Of a stretch of DNA of 16,179 nt, positions 7,570 through 14,560 are shown piece after piece. Both the position numbers and the translations under genes were made by a program. The number at the start of each line of letters is the position of its first letter. The first letter of the stretch is position 1. Origin of the DNA: UBA6186 sp050012295. Lineage in GTDB: Bacteria; Pseudomonadota; Gammaproteobacteria; UBA6186; Azoamicaceae. The notes beneath the pieces are model-generated. The model saw only the letters and a program-made list of their open reading frames with translations, was not told where the DNA came from and searched no databases. The stretch is taken from assembly GCA_050012295.1 (NCBI GenBank), contig JBEKHL010000036.1:1-16179 (forward strand). The letters run 5' to 3'.

Positions 7570-8508
7570 TCAGCATAATTCTTCAGCCTGTTGTTCTGCG
7601 TAATAAGAAGATCTAACTAACGCACCGCTTGCTACATTTAAAAATCCTAATGAATAAGCAAATGTAGCAAATTCTGCAAATTGCGCTGGAGTTACAAAAC
7701 GAACTACAGGAGCATGAAATTTACTTGGTTGCAAATATTGCCCTATAGTTAGCATATCGCAATCATGATTACGTAAATCTAATAGTACTTGACGAACTTC
7801 TTCGTCGGTTTCACCTAAACCAACCATAATCCCAGATTTAGTAGGAATATTAGGAAATTTTTGTTTAAAATTTTTTATTAATTTTAATGAACCTAAATAA
7901 TTAGAACCTGGTCGTACAGATTTATATAATCTAGAGGCAGTTTCAATATTATGATTAAAAACATCTGGTAAACTAATTGCTAAATTTTCTAATGCAATTT
8001 CCAGTTTACCACGAAAATCTGGTACTAAAATTTCTATTTTAGTACCAGGAGATTTAGTCCTAATAGCGCTAATACAAGCCGCAAAATGACCAGCCCCACC
8101 ATCTTTTAAATCATCACGATCTACCGATGTAATTACTATATATTTTAACTCCATTTTACTAAGGGCTACGCTAAGATTGTATGGTTCCATGAGATCAACA
8201 GGATTAGGTTTACCATGAGCCACATCGCAAAAAGTACATTTTCTAGTACAAATATCCCCTAAAATCATAAATGTAGCGATTTTTTTCTCAAAACACTCTG
8301 CAAGATTCGGACAAGAAGCCTCTTCGCATACTGAATGCAATTTATGTTCTCGAAGTAATTGTTTTAATTTTAAAGCATTATCGCTAGGAGCCTTAACTCT
8401 AATCCAGCTAGGTTTAGGTAATTTATTAGCATCAACAATAATATCGATAGGGATTGATTTAGATCTTGCAAATTTTTCTTTGCCTTTTCTTTTAAAGTTT
8501 TTTTCCAT
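7570..8508 (-). CDS. lipA: Lipoyl synthase (radical SAM, two Fe-S clusters)
   Basis: Inserts two sulfur atoms into protein-bound octanoyl groups to make the lipoyl cofactor of 2-oxoacid dehydrogenases and the glycine cleavage system. The 312-residue product has both cysteine sets: C61, C66 and C72 (CEEASCPNLAEC) for the auxiliary cluster that gives up sulfur, and C87, C91 and C94 (CTRKCTFC) for the radical SAM cluster. The C-terminal RSSY motif (about 299-302), whose serine ligates the auxiliary cluster, is present. Length is close to the enterobacterial enzyme (321). The ATG lies inside the end of lipB (17-nt overlap, different frame), with only a close AGGA before it, so translation is probably coupled to lipB. 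It is the last gene of the operon and is followed by a hairpin. Confidence 0.97.
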   Translation of the reverse strand: MEKNFKRKGKEKFARSKSIPIDIIVDANKLPKPSWIRVKAPSDNALKLKQLLREHKLHSVCEEASCPNLAECFEKKIATFMILGDICTRKCTFCDVAHGKPNPVDLMEPYNLSVALSKMELKYIVITSVDRDDLKDGGAGHFAACISAIRTKSPGTKIEILVPDFRGKLEIALENLAISLPDVFNHNIETASRLYKSVRPGSNYLGSLKLIKNFKQKFPNIPTKSGIMVGLGETDEEVRQVLLDLRNHDCDMLTIGQYLQPSKFHAPVVRFVTPAQFAEFATFAYSLGFLNVASGALVRSSYYAEQQAEELC

Positions 8509-9100
8509 TTCCTAAAACCATAGTTAATATCTTACTATATTCAGCAATAACAGCTTGCATATCAACTTGATCTACAAAATTACTTAATTGTGTCATTTTT
8601 AAGTTCGGATAACCACAAGGGTTAATCTGACTAAATGGTTGTAAATTCATATTAACATTTAAACTTAAACCGTGATAAGTACAACCTTTAGAAATTTTTA
8701 ATCCAATAGAACAAATTTTATTATTATTAATATACACTCCAGGAGCACCATCTGTGGTGTGGCCAACAATATTATACTTAGCTAATAAATTTATAATAGA
8801 CTGAGATAAAATAAAAATTAATTTTTTTAAATTTATAGCTCTTCTAACTAAATCTAATAAAAAATACACTATTAATTGTCCGGGAGCATGATAAGTTATC
8901 TGCCCACCACGATCAGTGTTAATCACTTTTATATCTCCTAAAACATGATCGTTTTTAGCAGATGGTCCTTGAGTAAATACTGCATAATGTTCTAAAAACC
9001 AAATTTCATCTACAGTATCTACATTACGATTTTTAGTAAATTGCTGCATAGCAGCTAATATATCACCATAATCTTGTATATTTAAAAATTTACAAATCAA
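8492..9100 (-). CDS. lipB: Lipoyl(octanoyl) transferase
   Basis: Transfers octanoyl from acyl carrier protein to the lipoyl domains of target enzymes, the step before LipA. The 202-residue protein shows the core DRGGQITYHAPGQ (63-75), the catalytic lysine K128 in KICSIGLK and the catalytic cysteine C162 in INPCGY. The stretch GCTYHGLSLNVNMNL matches the enterobacterial enzyme closely. The chosen start is a TTG at 9100 whose last two bases fall within the dacA stop (4-nt TTGA overlap). An in-frame TAA stands two codons further upstream, and the first internal Met is residue 18, past the conserved start of the fold, so a non-ATG start (TTG, or an ATT just after it) is required. Coupling to dacA is likely. 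ybeD, which lies between dacA and lipB in enterics, is missing. Confidence 0.95.
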   Translation of the reverse strand: MICKFLNIQDYGDILAAMQQFTKNRNVDTVDEIWFLEHYAVFTQGPSAKNDHVLGDIKVINTDRGGQITYHAPGQLIVYFLLDLVRRAINLKKLIFILSQSIINLLAKYNIVGHTTDGAPGVYINNNKICSIGLKISKGCTYHGLSLNVNMNLQPFSQINPCGYPNLKMTQLSNFVDQVDMQAVIAEYSKILTMVLGNGKKL

Positions 9101-10257
9101 ACTTTATCTGTTCCAAACTTCCCAAACAAAACATTATAATACATTATTATTTGATCAGAAATTCTACTTAACAAATTACCTTTTTTTACATCATTTAAAG
9201 TAATGGCCGGGTACTCAGCAATAATTTTTTCTTTTAACTTTACTGTATAAGTACCAATTTTTTCTCCTTTATTTAATGGTGCTTTAATTAATTTAGGAAT
9301 ATTTAAACTAGCAGTTAATTTATTAATATCATTTTTTAACAAAGATAAATAAACATCTTGCGATAAACCAATATCAATAGTTTTATTACTCCCGCCCCAA
9401 ATCCTTGCGGTTTCCAATATTTTATCGTGCTGATAAATTTTATGAGATGCAAAAAATCTAAAACCCCAAGTTAATAACTTATTTGCATCAGTAGTACGGA
9501 CTTCATCTGTTTTTGCCCCTAACAAAATAGCTATTAATCTAGTATTGTCTTTAACCCCAGAAACCGCTAAACAATACCCGGCATTATCAGTTTGTCCAGT
9601 TTTAATACCATCAACCACACTGTTTCGCCATAATAATTTATTACGATTGTTTTGTTCTATATTGTTGTAAACAAAAGATTTTTGCGAATAAATAGTATAA
9701 CTTGCTGGGTGTTCTTTAATACTAGCCATTGCTAACGTAGCTAAATCTTGAGTGGTAGTATAATGATCCGGATCTGGTAATCCAGTGGCATTTGTAAAAT
9801 GCGAATTATTCATACCCAATGTAGCAGCATAATCATTCATTAAATGTGCAAACGCTTGCTCGCTACCAGCAATATGTTCCGCAATTGCAACAGAAGCATC
9901 GTTACCTGATTGTATAATAATTCCTTTAATAACGTCAGAAACTTTAACTTTACTATTAACATCTAAAAACATTCTAGAGCCCATAGTTTGCCACGCCTGT
10001 TTGCTAACAGTTATTTCATCATTTAAAGATAGCCTTCCTTCTTTTATTTCATGATCAACGACATACATGGTCATTATTTTAGTAAGGCTAGCTGGTTCTA
10101 ATTTTTGTTCACTATTTTTTTCTAATAAAACTTTTCCACTATCGTAATCAACAAGTATAAAAGCTTTTGTACTTAAAGATGGTTGCTCAGGAACAAAATC
10201 TACTGCAAAAATCTCTCCAAACATAAACAAACTTAAAATTATTATTAAATATCTCAT
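9097..10257 (-). CDS. dacA: D-alanyl-D-alanine carboxypeptidase (PBP5/6 type)
   Basis: Removes the terminal D-Ala from peptidoglycan pentapeptides and so limits cross-linking, at the outer face of the inner membrane. The 386-residue protein has a signal peptide (hydrophobic residues 3-15, probable cleavage after A18), then the three penicillin-binding motifs: S57-L-T-K60 with the nucleophilic serine, S117-G-N119 and K219-T-G221. A PBP5-type C-terminal beta domain follows (about 285-360), ending in an amphipathic segment (LLSRISDQIIMYYNVLFG) like the membrane anchor of PBP5. A strong AGGAG (complement of 10265-10269) sits 7 nt before the ATG, one of the best ribosome binding sites in the window. 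It lies 20 bp after rlpA and overlaps lipB by 4 nt. Confidence 0.96.
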   Translation of the reverse strand: MRYLIIILSLFMFGEIFAVDFVPEQPSLSTKAFILVDYDSGKVLLEKNSEQKLEPASLTKIMTMYVVDHEIKEGRLSLNDEITVSKQAWQTMGSRMFLDVNSKVKVSDVIKGIIIQSGNDASVAIAEHIAGSEQAFAHLMNDYAATLGMNNSHFTNATGLPDPDHYTTTQDLATLAMASIKEHPASYTIYSQKSFVYNNIEQNNRNKLLWRNSVVDGIKTGQTDNAGYCLAVSGVKDNTRLIAILLGAKTDEVRTTDANKLLTWGFRFFASHKIYQHDKILETARIWGGSNKTIDIGLSQDVYLSLLKNDINKLTASLNIPKLIKAPLNKGEKIGTYTVKLKEKIIAEYPAITLNDVKKGNLLSRISDQIIMYYNVLFGKFGTDKV

Positions 10258-10277
10258 TTTGCAGCTCCTAAATTAAT

Positions 10278-11177
10278 TTAATTTATCATAATAGCATCTT
10301 GAACAGGCATGCTGGATAAAAGTTTTTTCAATTGTTTAACATTTAGTTCCCCATTAACCGAACTAATAACAACCTTATATAAAATATTTTCTTTAATAGT
10401 TTTTTTCAAGTCATTTTTTTGTAAAACAATATTTATTTTATAATTTTGTTTATGTTGTTTTAATACTTCTTCTAGCTTATTAACTAAGTTTTTAGCATTA
10501 CTTTCTTGAATAAAAGCCCCCAACTGTAAAGTTGAGCTAGACCCCGGGCTTATAGTATAATTTTTATCTCTAGGGTTGATGGCAGTTACCTCAACCACCC
10601 CTACCCCATTAGCAATAATACCAAGCTTACTAGCAGCAGCATAAGATAAATCAATAATCCTATCTCCATGAAATGGACCACGATCATTAATTTTGACTAT
10701 AACACTATGTTTATTGTGCAAATTAGTTATTTTTGCATAAGTTGGTAATGGCAAAGTTTTATGAGCTGCAGTCATGGAATACATATCGTAAACCTCTCCG
10801 CTAGAAGTTCTAAACCCATGAAATTTAGTACCATACCAAGACGCATAACCACGCTCTTTGTATCCATCGCTTGATTTTAATACGCTATAGGTTTTATTAA
10901 ATACTGTGTAGTTAGGCGAATTACCATAACGGCTTTTAGGCTCATATTTAGGTTTAGGTTCACTAATATTCGCTAAATCAGGAATATGAGATGGATGTGG
11001 GTGGCCATCTTGTTTTTTTGTATATCTATTAACAGCACCAATAGTTTTGCGGGATCTGTTTTTCTGATAATTACTAGATAAACCGCTACTACATCCCAAA
11101 AAATTCAATATTACCAAAACAAGAAACACTCTAATTGCGCTCTTTGCTGTGTGGTTTGTGTTTATGTGTAATGCCAT
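10278..11177 (-). CDS. rlpA: RlpA-family septal lipoprotein with double-psi beta-barrel and SPOR domain
   Basis: RlpA binds septal glycan lacking stem peptides and, in some species, is a lytic transglycosylase helping daughter cells separate. The 299-residue protein has a lipoprotein signal peptide (hydrophobic 15-27) ending in the lipobox LGC with C29 as the lipidated residue. A linker follows, then a double-psi beta-barrel at about 108-200 (GYASWYG, FRTSSGEVYD, NDRGPF). E128, H139 and D165 have the spacing (11 and 26) of the catalytic residues described in Pseudomonas RlpA, so enzymatic activity is plausible. Residues about 214-297 (TLQLGAF) form a SPOR domain for septal targeting. At 299 residues it is shorter than enterobacterial RlpA, mostly in the linker. 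It is first in the operon with dacA, lipB and lipA. The ATG lacks a clear Shine-Dalgarno. Confidence 0.93.
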   Translation of the reverse strand: MALHINTNHTAKSAIRVFLVLVILNFLGCSSGLSSNYQKNRSRKTIGAVNRYTKKQDGHPHPSHIPDLANISEPKPKYEPKSRYGNSPNYTVFNKTYSVLKSSDGYKERGYASWYGTKFHGFRTSSGEVYDMYSMTAAHKTLPLPTYAKITNLHNKHSVIVKINDRGPFHGDRIIDLSYAAASKLGIIANGVGVVEVTAINPRDKNYTISPGSSSTLQLGAFIQESNAKNLVNKLEEVLKQHKQNYKINIVLQKNDLKKTIKENILYKVVISSVNGELNVKQLKKLLSSMPVQDAIMIN

Positions 11178-11194
11178 ACCAGTATATTCACTAA

Positions 11195-11224
11195 TTAATA
11201 TTTAATAAAATTTCCACAAATCAA
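11195..11224 (-). promoter_or_regulatory. Candidate sigma70 promoter for the rlpA operon
   Basis: On the minus strand TTGATT (11219-11224) and TATTAA (11195-11200) are 18 bp apart, ending 18 bp upstream of the rlpA ATG. The predicted leader would be very short. This 113-bp gap also has to hold the promoter of the divergent protease gene; a TATACT at 11237-11242 on the plus strand could be its -10, without a convincing -35. Confidence 0.3.
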
Positions 11225-11290
11225 TTTTTTAAAGCTTATACTTAAACGTATGTAGAACAAAATAAGATTTTTACAATTTTTATAAGCCTT

Positions 11291-12154
11291 ATGATTTTTA
11301 CAATCACAAGCATCTGTTCTGCAACTAACCAATTAATTAGTGTCGTTGCACTATCTAAACATAAAGTTGTAATTATTGATGAAAACTCCGAACGTAAAGT
11401 CTTAAGTATTGGAGATACTACTAGCTCAGGCTTAACATTAATATCTACAAATGCTTCTACCGCTATATTTAAAAATTCTACTGGCAATTTAATCTCTATT
11501 GGTCTTAACAACGAAATAAGCTCGACATATAGCAATACAAAAAATGATAGCAAAAGTAGCGATAACAAAAGTGGTGATAACAAAAACAATAATGAAATTG
11601 AAACAATAAAATTAAATAAGCGTAATCAATATGTAGCAACTATTACTATTAACAATAAAGATGCTTCCGCTATAATAGATACTGGGGCAAATTTTGTAAC
11701 ATTAAATAGCCATATTGCCGAACAACTAGGATTATCTTACAAAAATAGTGCAAAAATCAATGTTAATACTGCTAGCGATAACACTGCTGGATACAAAATT
11801 ACTTTACCAAATCTAAAATTAGGTAATATTAATTTATCAAATATAGAAGCCATTGTTATAGATGGTAATAATCCAGAAACAATATTAATTGGGATGAGTT
11901 TTTTAAAAAATTTAGATCTACAATACTCTGGAGATCAGTTAGAAATAAAAAAACACGTTGAAAAACCTAATAATTCGGTAGTTACAACGCCTGCGGCTTC
12001 TACAACAACAGTACAATCGCCAGCAACAACAACGCCATCACCTACAACACCAGTGCCTGCTGCTTCTACAACAACTACGGCACCATCATCTGCAACCACC
12101 CCAACTAATCCTGCAAAAACAGTACTGCCACCTATAACAACAAATAAACACTAA
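11291..12154 (+). CDS. Retropepsin-like (clan AA) aspartic protease, exported, with Thr/Pro-rich tail
   Basis: A 287-residue protein from the first ATG. An N-terminal domain (about 15-75: VALSKHKVVIID, VLSIGDTTSSGLTLIST) resembles the one preceding the protease in the gammaproteobacterial TIGR02281-type family. A Ser/Asn/Lys-rich linker (78-101) follows, then a single retropepsin lobe (about 113-222) with the catalytic D130-T-G in IIDTGANFVTL and the family motif LIGMSFLKNL. Such one-lobed enzymes act as dimers, as in retroviruses; substrates are unknown. Residues 222-287 are a Thr/Pro/Ala/Ser-rich tail. No Shine-Dalgarno precedes the ATG. The frame stays open upstream to a stop at 11243-11245, and the added residues would give a more convincing signal peptide with a positive n-region, so the true start may be a non-ATG codon such as ATT 11267. 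It is divergent from rlpA and 41 bp before rmuC. Confidence 0.82.
   Translation: MIFTITSICSATNQLISVVALSKHKVVIIDENSERKVLSIGDTTSSGLTLISTNASTAIFKNSTGNLISIGLNNEISSTYSNTKNDSKSSDNKSGDNKNNNEIETIKLNKRNQYVATITINNKDASAIIDTGANFVTLNSHIAEQLGLSYKNSAKINVNTASDNTAGYKITLPNLKLGNINLSNIEAIVIDGNNPETILIGMSFLKNLDLQYSGDQLEIKKHVEKPNNSVVTTPAASTTTVQSPATTTPSPTTPVPAASTTTTAPSSATTPTNPAKTVLPPITTNKH
11990..12120 (+). repeat. 66-bp imperfect tandem repeat encoding the Thr/Pro tail
   Basis: Two copies begin with cctgcggcttctacaacaac at 11990 and cctgctgcttctacaacaac at 12056, a 66-bp (22-codon) period. The protein reads PAASTTTV then PAASTTTT, with similar Thr/Pro/Ala composition in the rest of each unit. This points to in-frame duplication within the low-complexity tail of the protease. 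Confidence 0.7.
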
Positions 12155-12195
12155 TATATACTTTTGATTATATAAAATATATAATATTGATTATT

Positions 12196-13227
12196 ATGCA
12201 TAACTTAATATATTATATTATTCCTGCTGGGTGTGGTTTAATAGTTTTTTTAGTTTATTTCAATTTAAAAAACTTATTAAATTTATTTAATCAAAGTATT
12301 CAAAATATAAATTTAATTCAAACATCTTTAAGAGATAATTTATCTAGCAGCCTATCAAACCAAACAGAAAGTATAACCAAACAAATGTTAAATATTGGCC
12401 AATTATTAGAAACCAAAGTAGCTAAAGGGTTAGAGAAAAATTCTGAGACATTTACTGACATTGTAAAAAGATTAGCTTTAATCGACAGCGCACAAAAAAA
12501 TATTATTGATGTTTCTAATAATTTAATGGGTTTGCAAACAATACTTGCAGATAAAAAATCTAGAGGGGCATTTGGAGAAATTCAATTAAAAAACTTAATA
12601 GAAAACATGCTAACTAAAGAAAACTTTATATTACAATATACTTTATCTAATGGTACCAGATGCGATTGTTTATTAATATTGCCTCCACCAACTGGTAATA
12701 TTGCTATAGATGCTAAATTTCCATTAGAAAATTTTCAAAAAGCTATAGATCTTTCTTGCTCAGAAACAGACAGACAAAAAAGTAATGTATTATTTAAACA
12801 AAATATAAAAAAACACATTGAAGATATTAGCGATAAATATATATTAGCTAACGAAACTGCCGACGGTGCTATTATGTTTATTCCTGCAGAAGCAATATTT
12901 GCTGAAATACATACTAACCATATTGATCTAGTAGAGCTTTCGTATCGTAAAAAAGTATGGATGGTATCTCCAACTACTATGATGGCAATATTAACAACCG
13001 CCAGTTCTGTGTTAAAAGATCAGGCTACTAGAAAAAATATTGCTGCTATTCAAGAACATTTACGAGTTTTATCTCAGGACTTTCAACGCTTTAACGAAAG
13101 AATCAATAAACTTACTAAACATATAGAATTAAGTTGGCAAGACGCTCAATTAGTACAAACTTCTGCTCAAAAAATTTATAGTAAATTTAATAAGATAGAA
13201 CAAGTAGATTTAGTAGAGATAGAGTAA
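12196..13227 (+). CDS. rmuC: RmuC-family DNA recombination protein (short form)
   Basis: RmuC proteins limit inversions at short inverted repeats and carry a restriction-endonuclease-like fold; the biochemical activity is not well established. The 343-residue product from the ATG at 12196 begins with one membrane segment (about residues 3-22), followed by a helical, probably coiled-coil region (about 25-115). The conserved core then appears: RGAFGEIQLKNLIENML, AIDAKFPLENFQKAI (the D-x-K is the putative nuclease motif), ADGAIMFIPAEAIFAEI and VWMVSPTTMMAILTT, then a helical tail. It is shorter than enterobacterial RmuC (475), mainly in the coiled coils. A TTG three codons earlier could also start it; neither has a Shine-Dalgarno. 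It lies 41 bp after the protease gene in the same direction. Confidence 0.92.
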   Translation: MHNLIYYIIPAGCGLIVFLVYFNLKNLLNLFNQSIQNINLIQTSLRDNLSSSLSNQTESITKQMLNIGQLLETKVAKGLEKNSETFTDIVKRLALIDSAQKNIIDVSNNLMGLQTILADKKSRGAFGEIQLKNLIENMLTKENFILQYTLSNGTRCDCLLILPPPTGNIAIDAKFPLENFQKAIDLSCSETDRQKSNVLFKQNIKKHIEDISDKYILANETADGAIMFIPAEAIFAEIHTNHIDLVELSYRKKVWMVSPTTMMAILTTASSVLKDQATRKNIAAIQEHLRVLSQDFQRFNERINKLTKHIELSWQDAQLVQTSAQKIYSKFNKIEQVDLVEIE

Positions 13228-13236
13228 TCTGAACGC

Positions 13237-13272
13237 CAAGACCAATTTAACGCGCATTGCAAATTGGTCTTG
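13237..13272. repeat. Perfect 12-bp inverted repeat overlapping the -35 of the ATPase promoter
   Basis: caagaccaattt (13237-13248) and aaattggtcttg (13261-13272) are perfect inverted arms around a 12-nt centre (aacgcgcattgc). The right arm ends inside the -35 hexamer TTGACT (13270-13275). Ten bases after the rmuC stop, it could be a terminator hairpin for rmuC (no T tract follows) or a two-site operator for a repressor of the downstream gene. A second inverted repeat, gactatt (13272-13278) with aatagtc (13295-13301), brackets the promoter itself. Confidence 0.65.
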
Positions 13273-13297
13273 ACTATTCTGCAATGTATGTTAAAAT
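13270..13297 (+). promoter_or_regulatory. Sigma70-like promoter with extended -10 for the ATPase gene
   Basis: TTGACT (13270-13275), a 16-bp spacer and TAAAAT (13292-13297) form the best promoter match in the window, and TG at 13289-13290 gives an extended -10. Transcription would start near 13304, leaving a leader of about 40 nt before the ATG at 13346. AAGGAT at 13323-13328 resembles a ribosome binding site but lies about 17 nt from the ATG, further than usual. Confidence 0.6.
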
Positions 13298-13345
13298 AGT
13301 CTTAAGAATCTAATGTTATTCTAAGGATTTATTTTAATAATAACC

Positions 13346-14554
13346 ATGGAACGACTTTACCAAAATATAATATCTTGGCATTTTGATAGATATCAACAAA
13401 TGGTATTTTTAGCCGGCCCTAGACAAGTTGGCAAAACTACTGTCAGTAAAGTATTAAATACTTTTAACGATCAATTTTACTATTTAAACTGGGATATTGA
13501 TAAAGATCGAGCATTAATTTTAGCTGGACAAACTAAAGTTGCACATACAATAAATTTAGATCTTTTACAAAAACGACGTCCCATAATTGTTTTTGATGAA
13601 ATTCATAAATATCCAAATTGGAAAAATTTTTTAAAAGGTTTTTTTGATGCATATCATGAAAAAATTTATATTTTAGTTACAGGTAGTTCTAGATTAGATA
13701 TTTTTCGTGAAGGTGGAGATAGTTTAATGGGGCGTTATTTTGTGTATCGTATGCATCCAATAACTGTTGCTGAATGTGTAAGAACTAATGTTATACACCA
13801 AGAAATATCCAAACCAACTCTAATTGATGATCAAATATTTAAAAATTTATTGAATTTTGGCGGATTTCCCGCTCCTTTTCTAAAAAAAAATACTCAATTT
13901 TCTAATAATTGGAAAAGATTACGTAGACAACAATTATTTAGAGAAGATATTCGCGATTTAACTAGTATTCAAGAAATTAGTCAATTAGAAATTTTAGCAG
14001 GATTATTAAAAGATCACACTGGTCAATTATTAAATCTTAGTAATATTTCGCAACAAGTAGGTGTATCCATAAATACCACAAAAAGATGGCTAGATACTTT
14101 AGAAACTTTTTATTATTGTTTTCTAATCCGTCCATATAATAAAGCCGTAATACGTAGCATCATTAAAGAACCAAAAGTATATTTATGGGATTGGTCTGAT
14201 GTTATTGAACTTGGTGCAAGATGCGAAAATTTTGTAGCAGCTCATTTATTAAAAGCAACCCATTGTTGGACTGATTTAGGATTAGGAGAGTACGGGCTTT
14301 ATTTTGTACGCGATAAAGACAAACGAGAAGTTGATTTTTTAATTACCAAAAATAATATCCCTTGGTGTCTTGTAGAAGTTAAAAATTCTAAAAATAAAAG
14401 TATTAGTGAACATTTATATCGTTTTAAACTTCAACTAAACGTACCGCATGCTTTTCAAGTAGTGTTCGATGCAGAACCAGTCGATAAAGATTGTTTCGAA
14501 ATTTTCGATCCAATTATTGTACCTGTACAAACATTTTTGTCGCAATTGGTGTGA
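13346..14554 (+). CDS. AAA+ ATPase of the DUF4143 family with nuclease-like C-terminus
   Basis: A 402-residue cytoplasmic ATPase. The Walker A motif is GPRQVGKT (24-31), Walker B is IVFDEIHKY (81-89), and TGSSRL (112-117) is the sensor 1 region. The GRYFVYRMHPIT stretch (129-140) is typical of this family. A helix-turn-helix-like region (about 228-252, LSNISQQVGVSINTTKRWLD) follows. The C-terminal DUF4143-type domain carries the pattern E294, D330 and E344-V-K346, resembling a PD-(D/E)XK nuclease core. These proteins are widespread, multicopy and often transferred between host-associated bacteria; their physiological role is unknown. The gene has its own promoter with inverted repeats and faces cysS with 6 bp between stops. 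Base composition resembles its neighbours, so any transfer is not recent. Confidence 0.88.
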   Translation: MERLYQNIISWHFDRYQQMVFLAGPRQVGKTTVSKVLNTFNDQFYYLNWDIDKDRALILAGQTKVAHTINLDLLQKRRPIIVFDEIHKYPNWKNFLKGFFDAYHEKIYILVTGSSRLDIFREGGDSLMGRYFVYRMHPITVAECVRTNVIHQEISKPTLIDDQIFKNLLNFGGFPAPFLKKNTQFSNNWKRLRRQQLFREDIRDLTSIQEISQLEILAGLLKDHTGQLLNLSNISQQVGVSINTTKRWLDTLETFYYCFLIRPYNKAVIRSIIKEPKVYLWDWSDVIELGARCENFVAAHLLKATHCWTDLGLGEYGLYFVRDKDKREVDFLITKNNIPWCLVEVKNSKNKSISEHLYRFKLQLNVPHAFQVVFDAEPVDKDCFEIFDPIIVPVQTFLSQLV

Positions 14555-14560
14555 TAAAAA

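Noticed and set aside
11242..11589. Hydrophobic open frame of 115 codons on the minus strand
   Set aside because: It is antisense to the protease gene; the Leu-rich start arises from the complement of the Ser/Asn/Lys linker codons.
13346..14554. ATPase gene as a transposase or part of an insertion sequence
   Set aside because: Walker motifs and the DUF4143-type C-terminus fit a stand-alone AAA+ ATPase; the flanking inverted repeats are both on one side, so they are not element ends.
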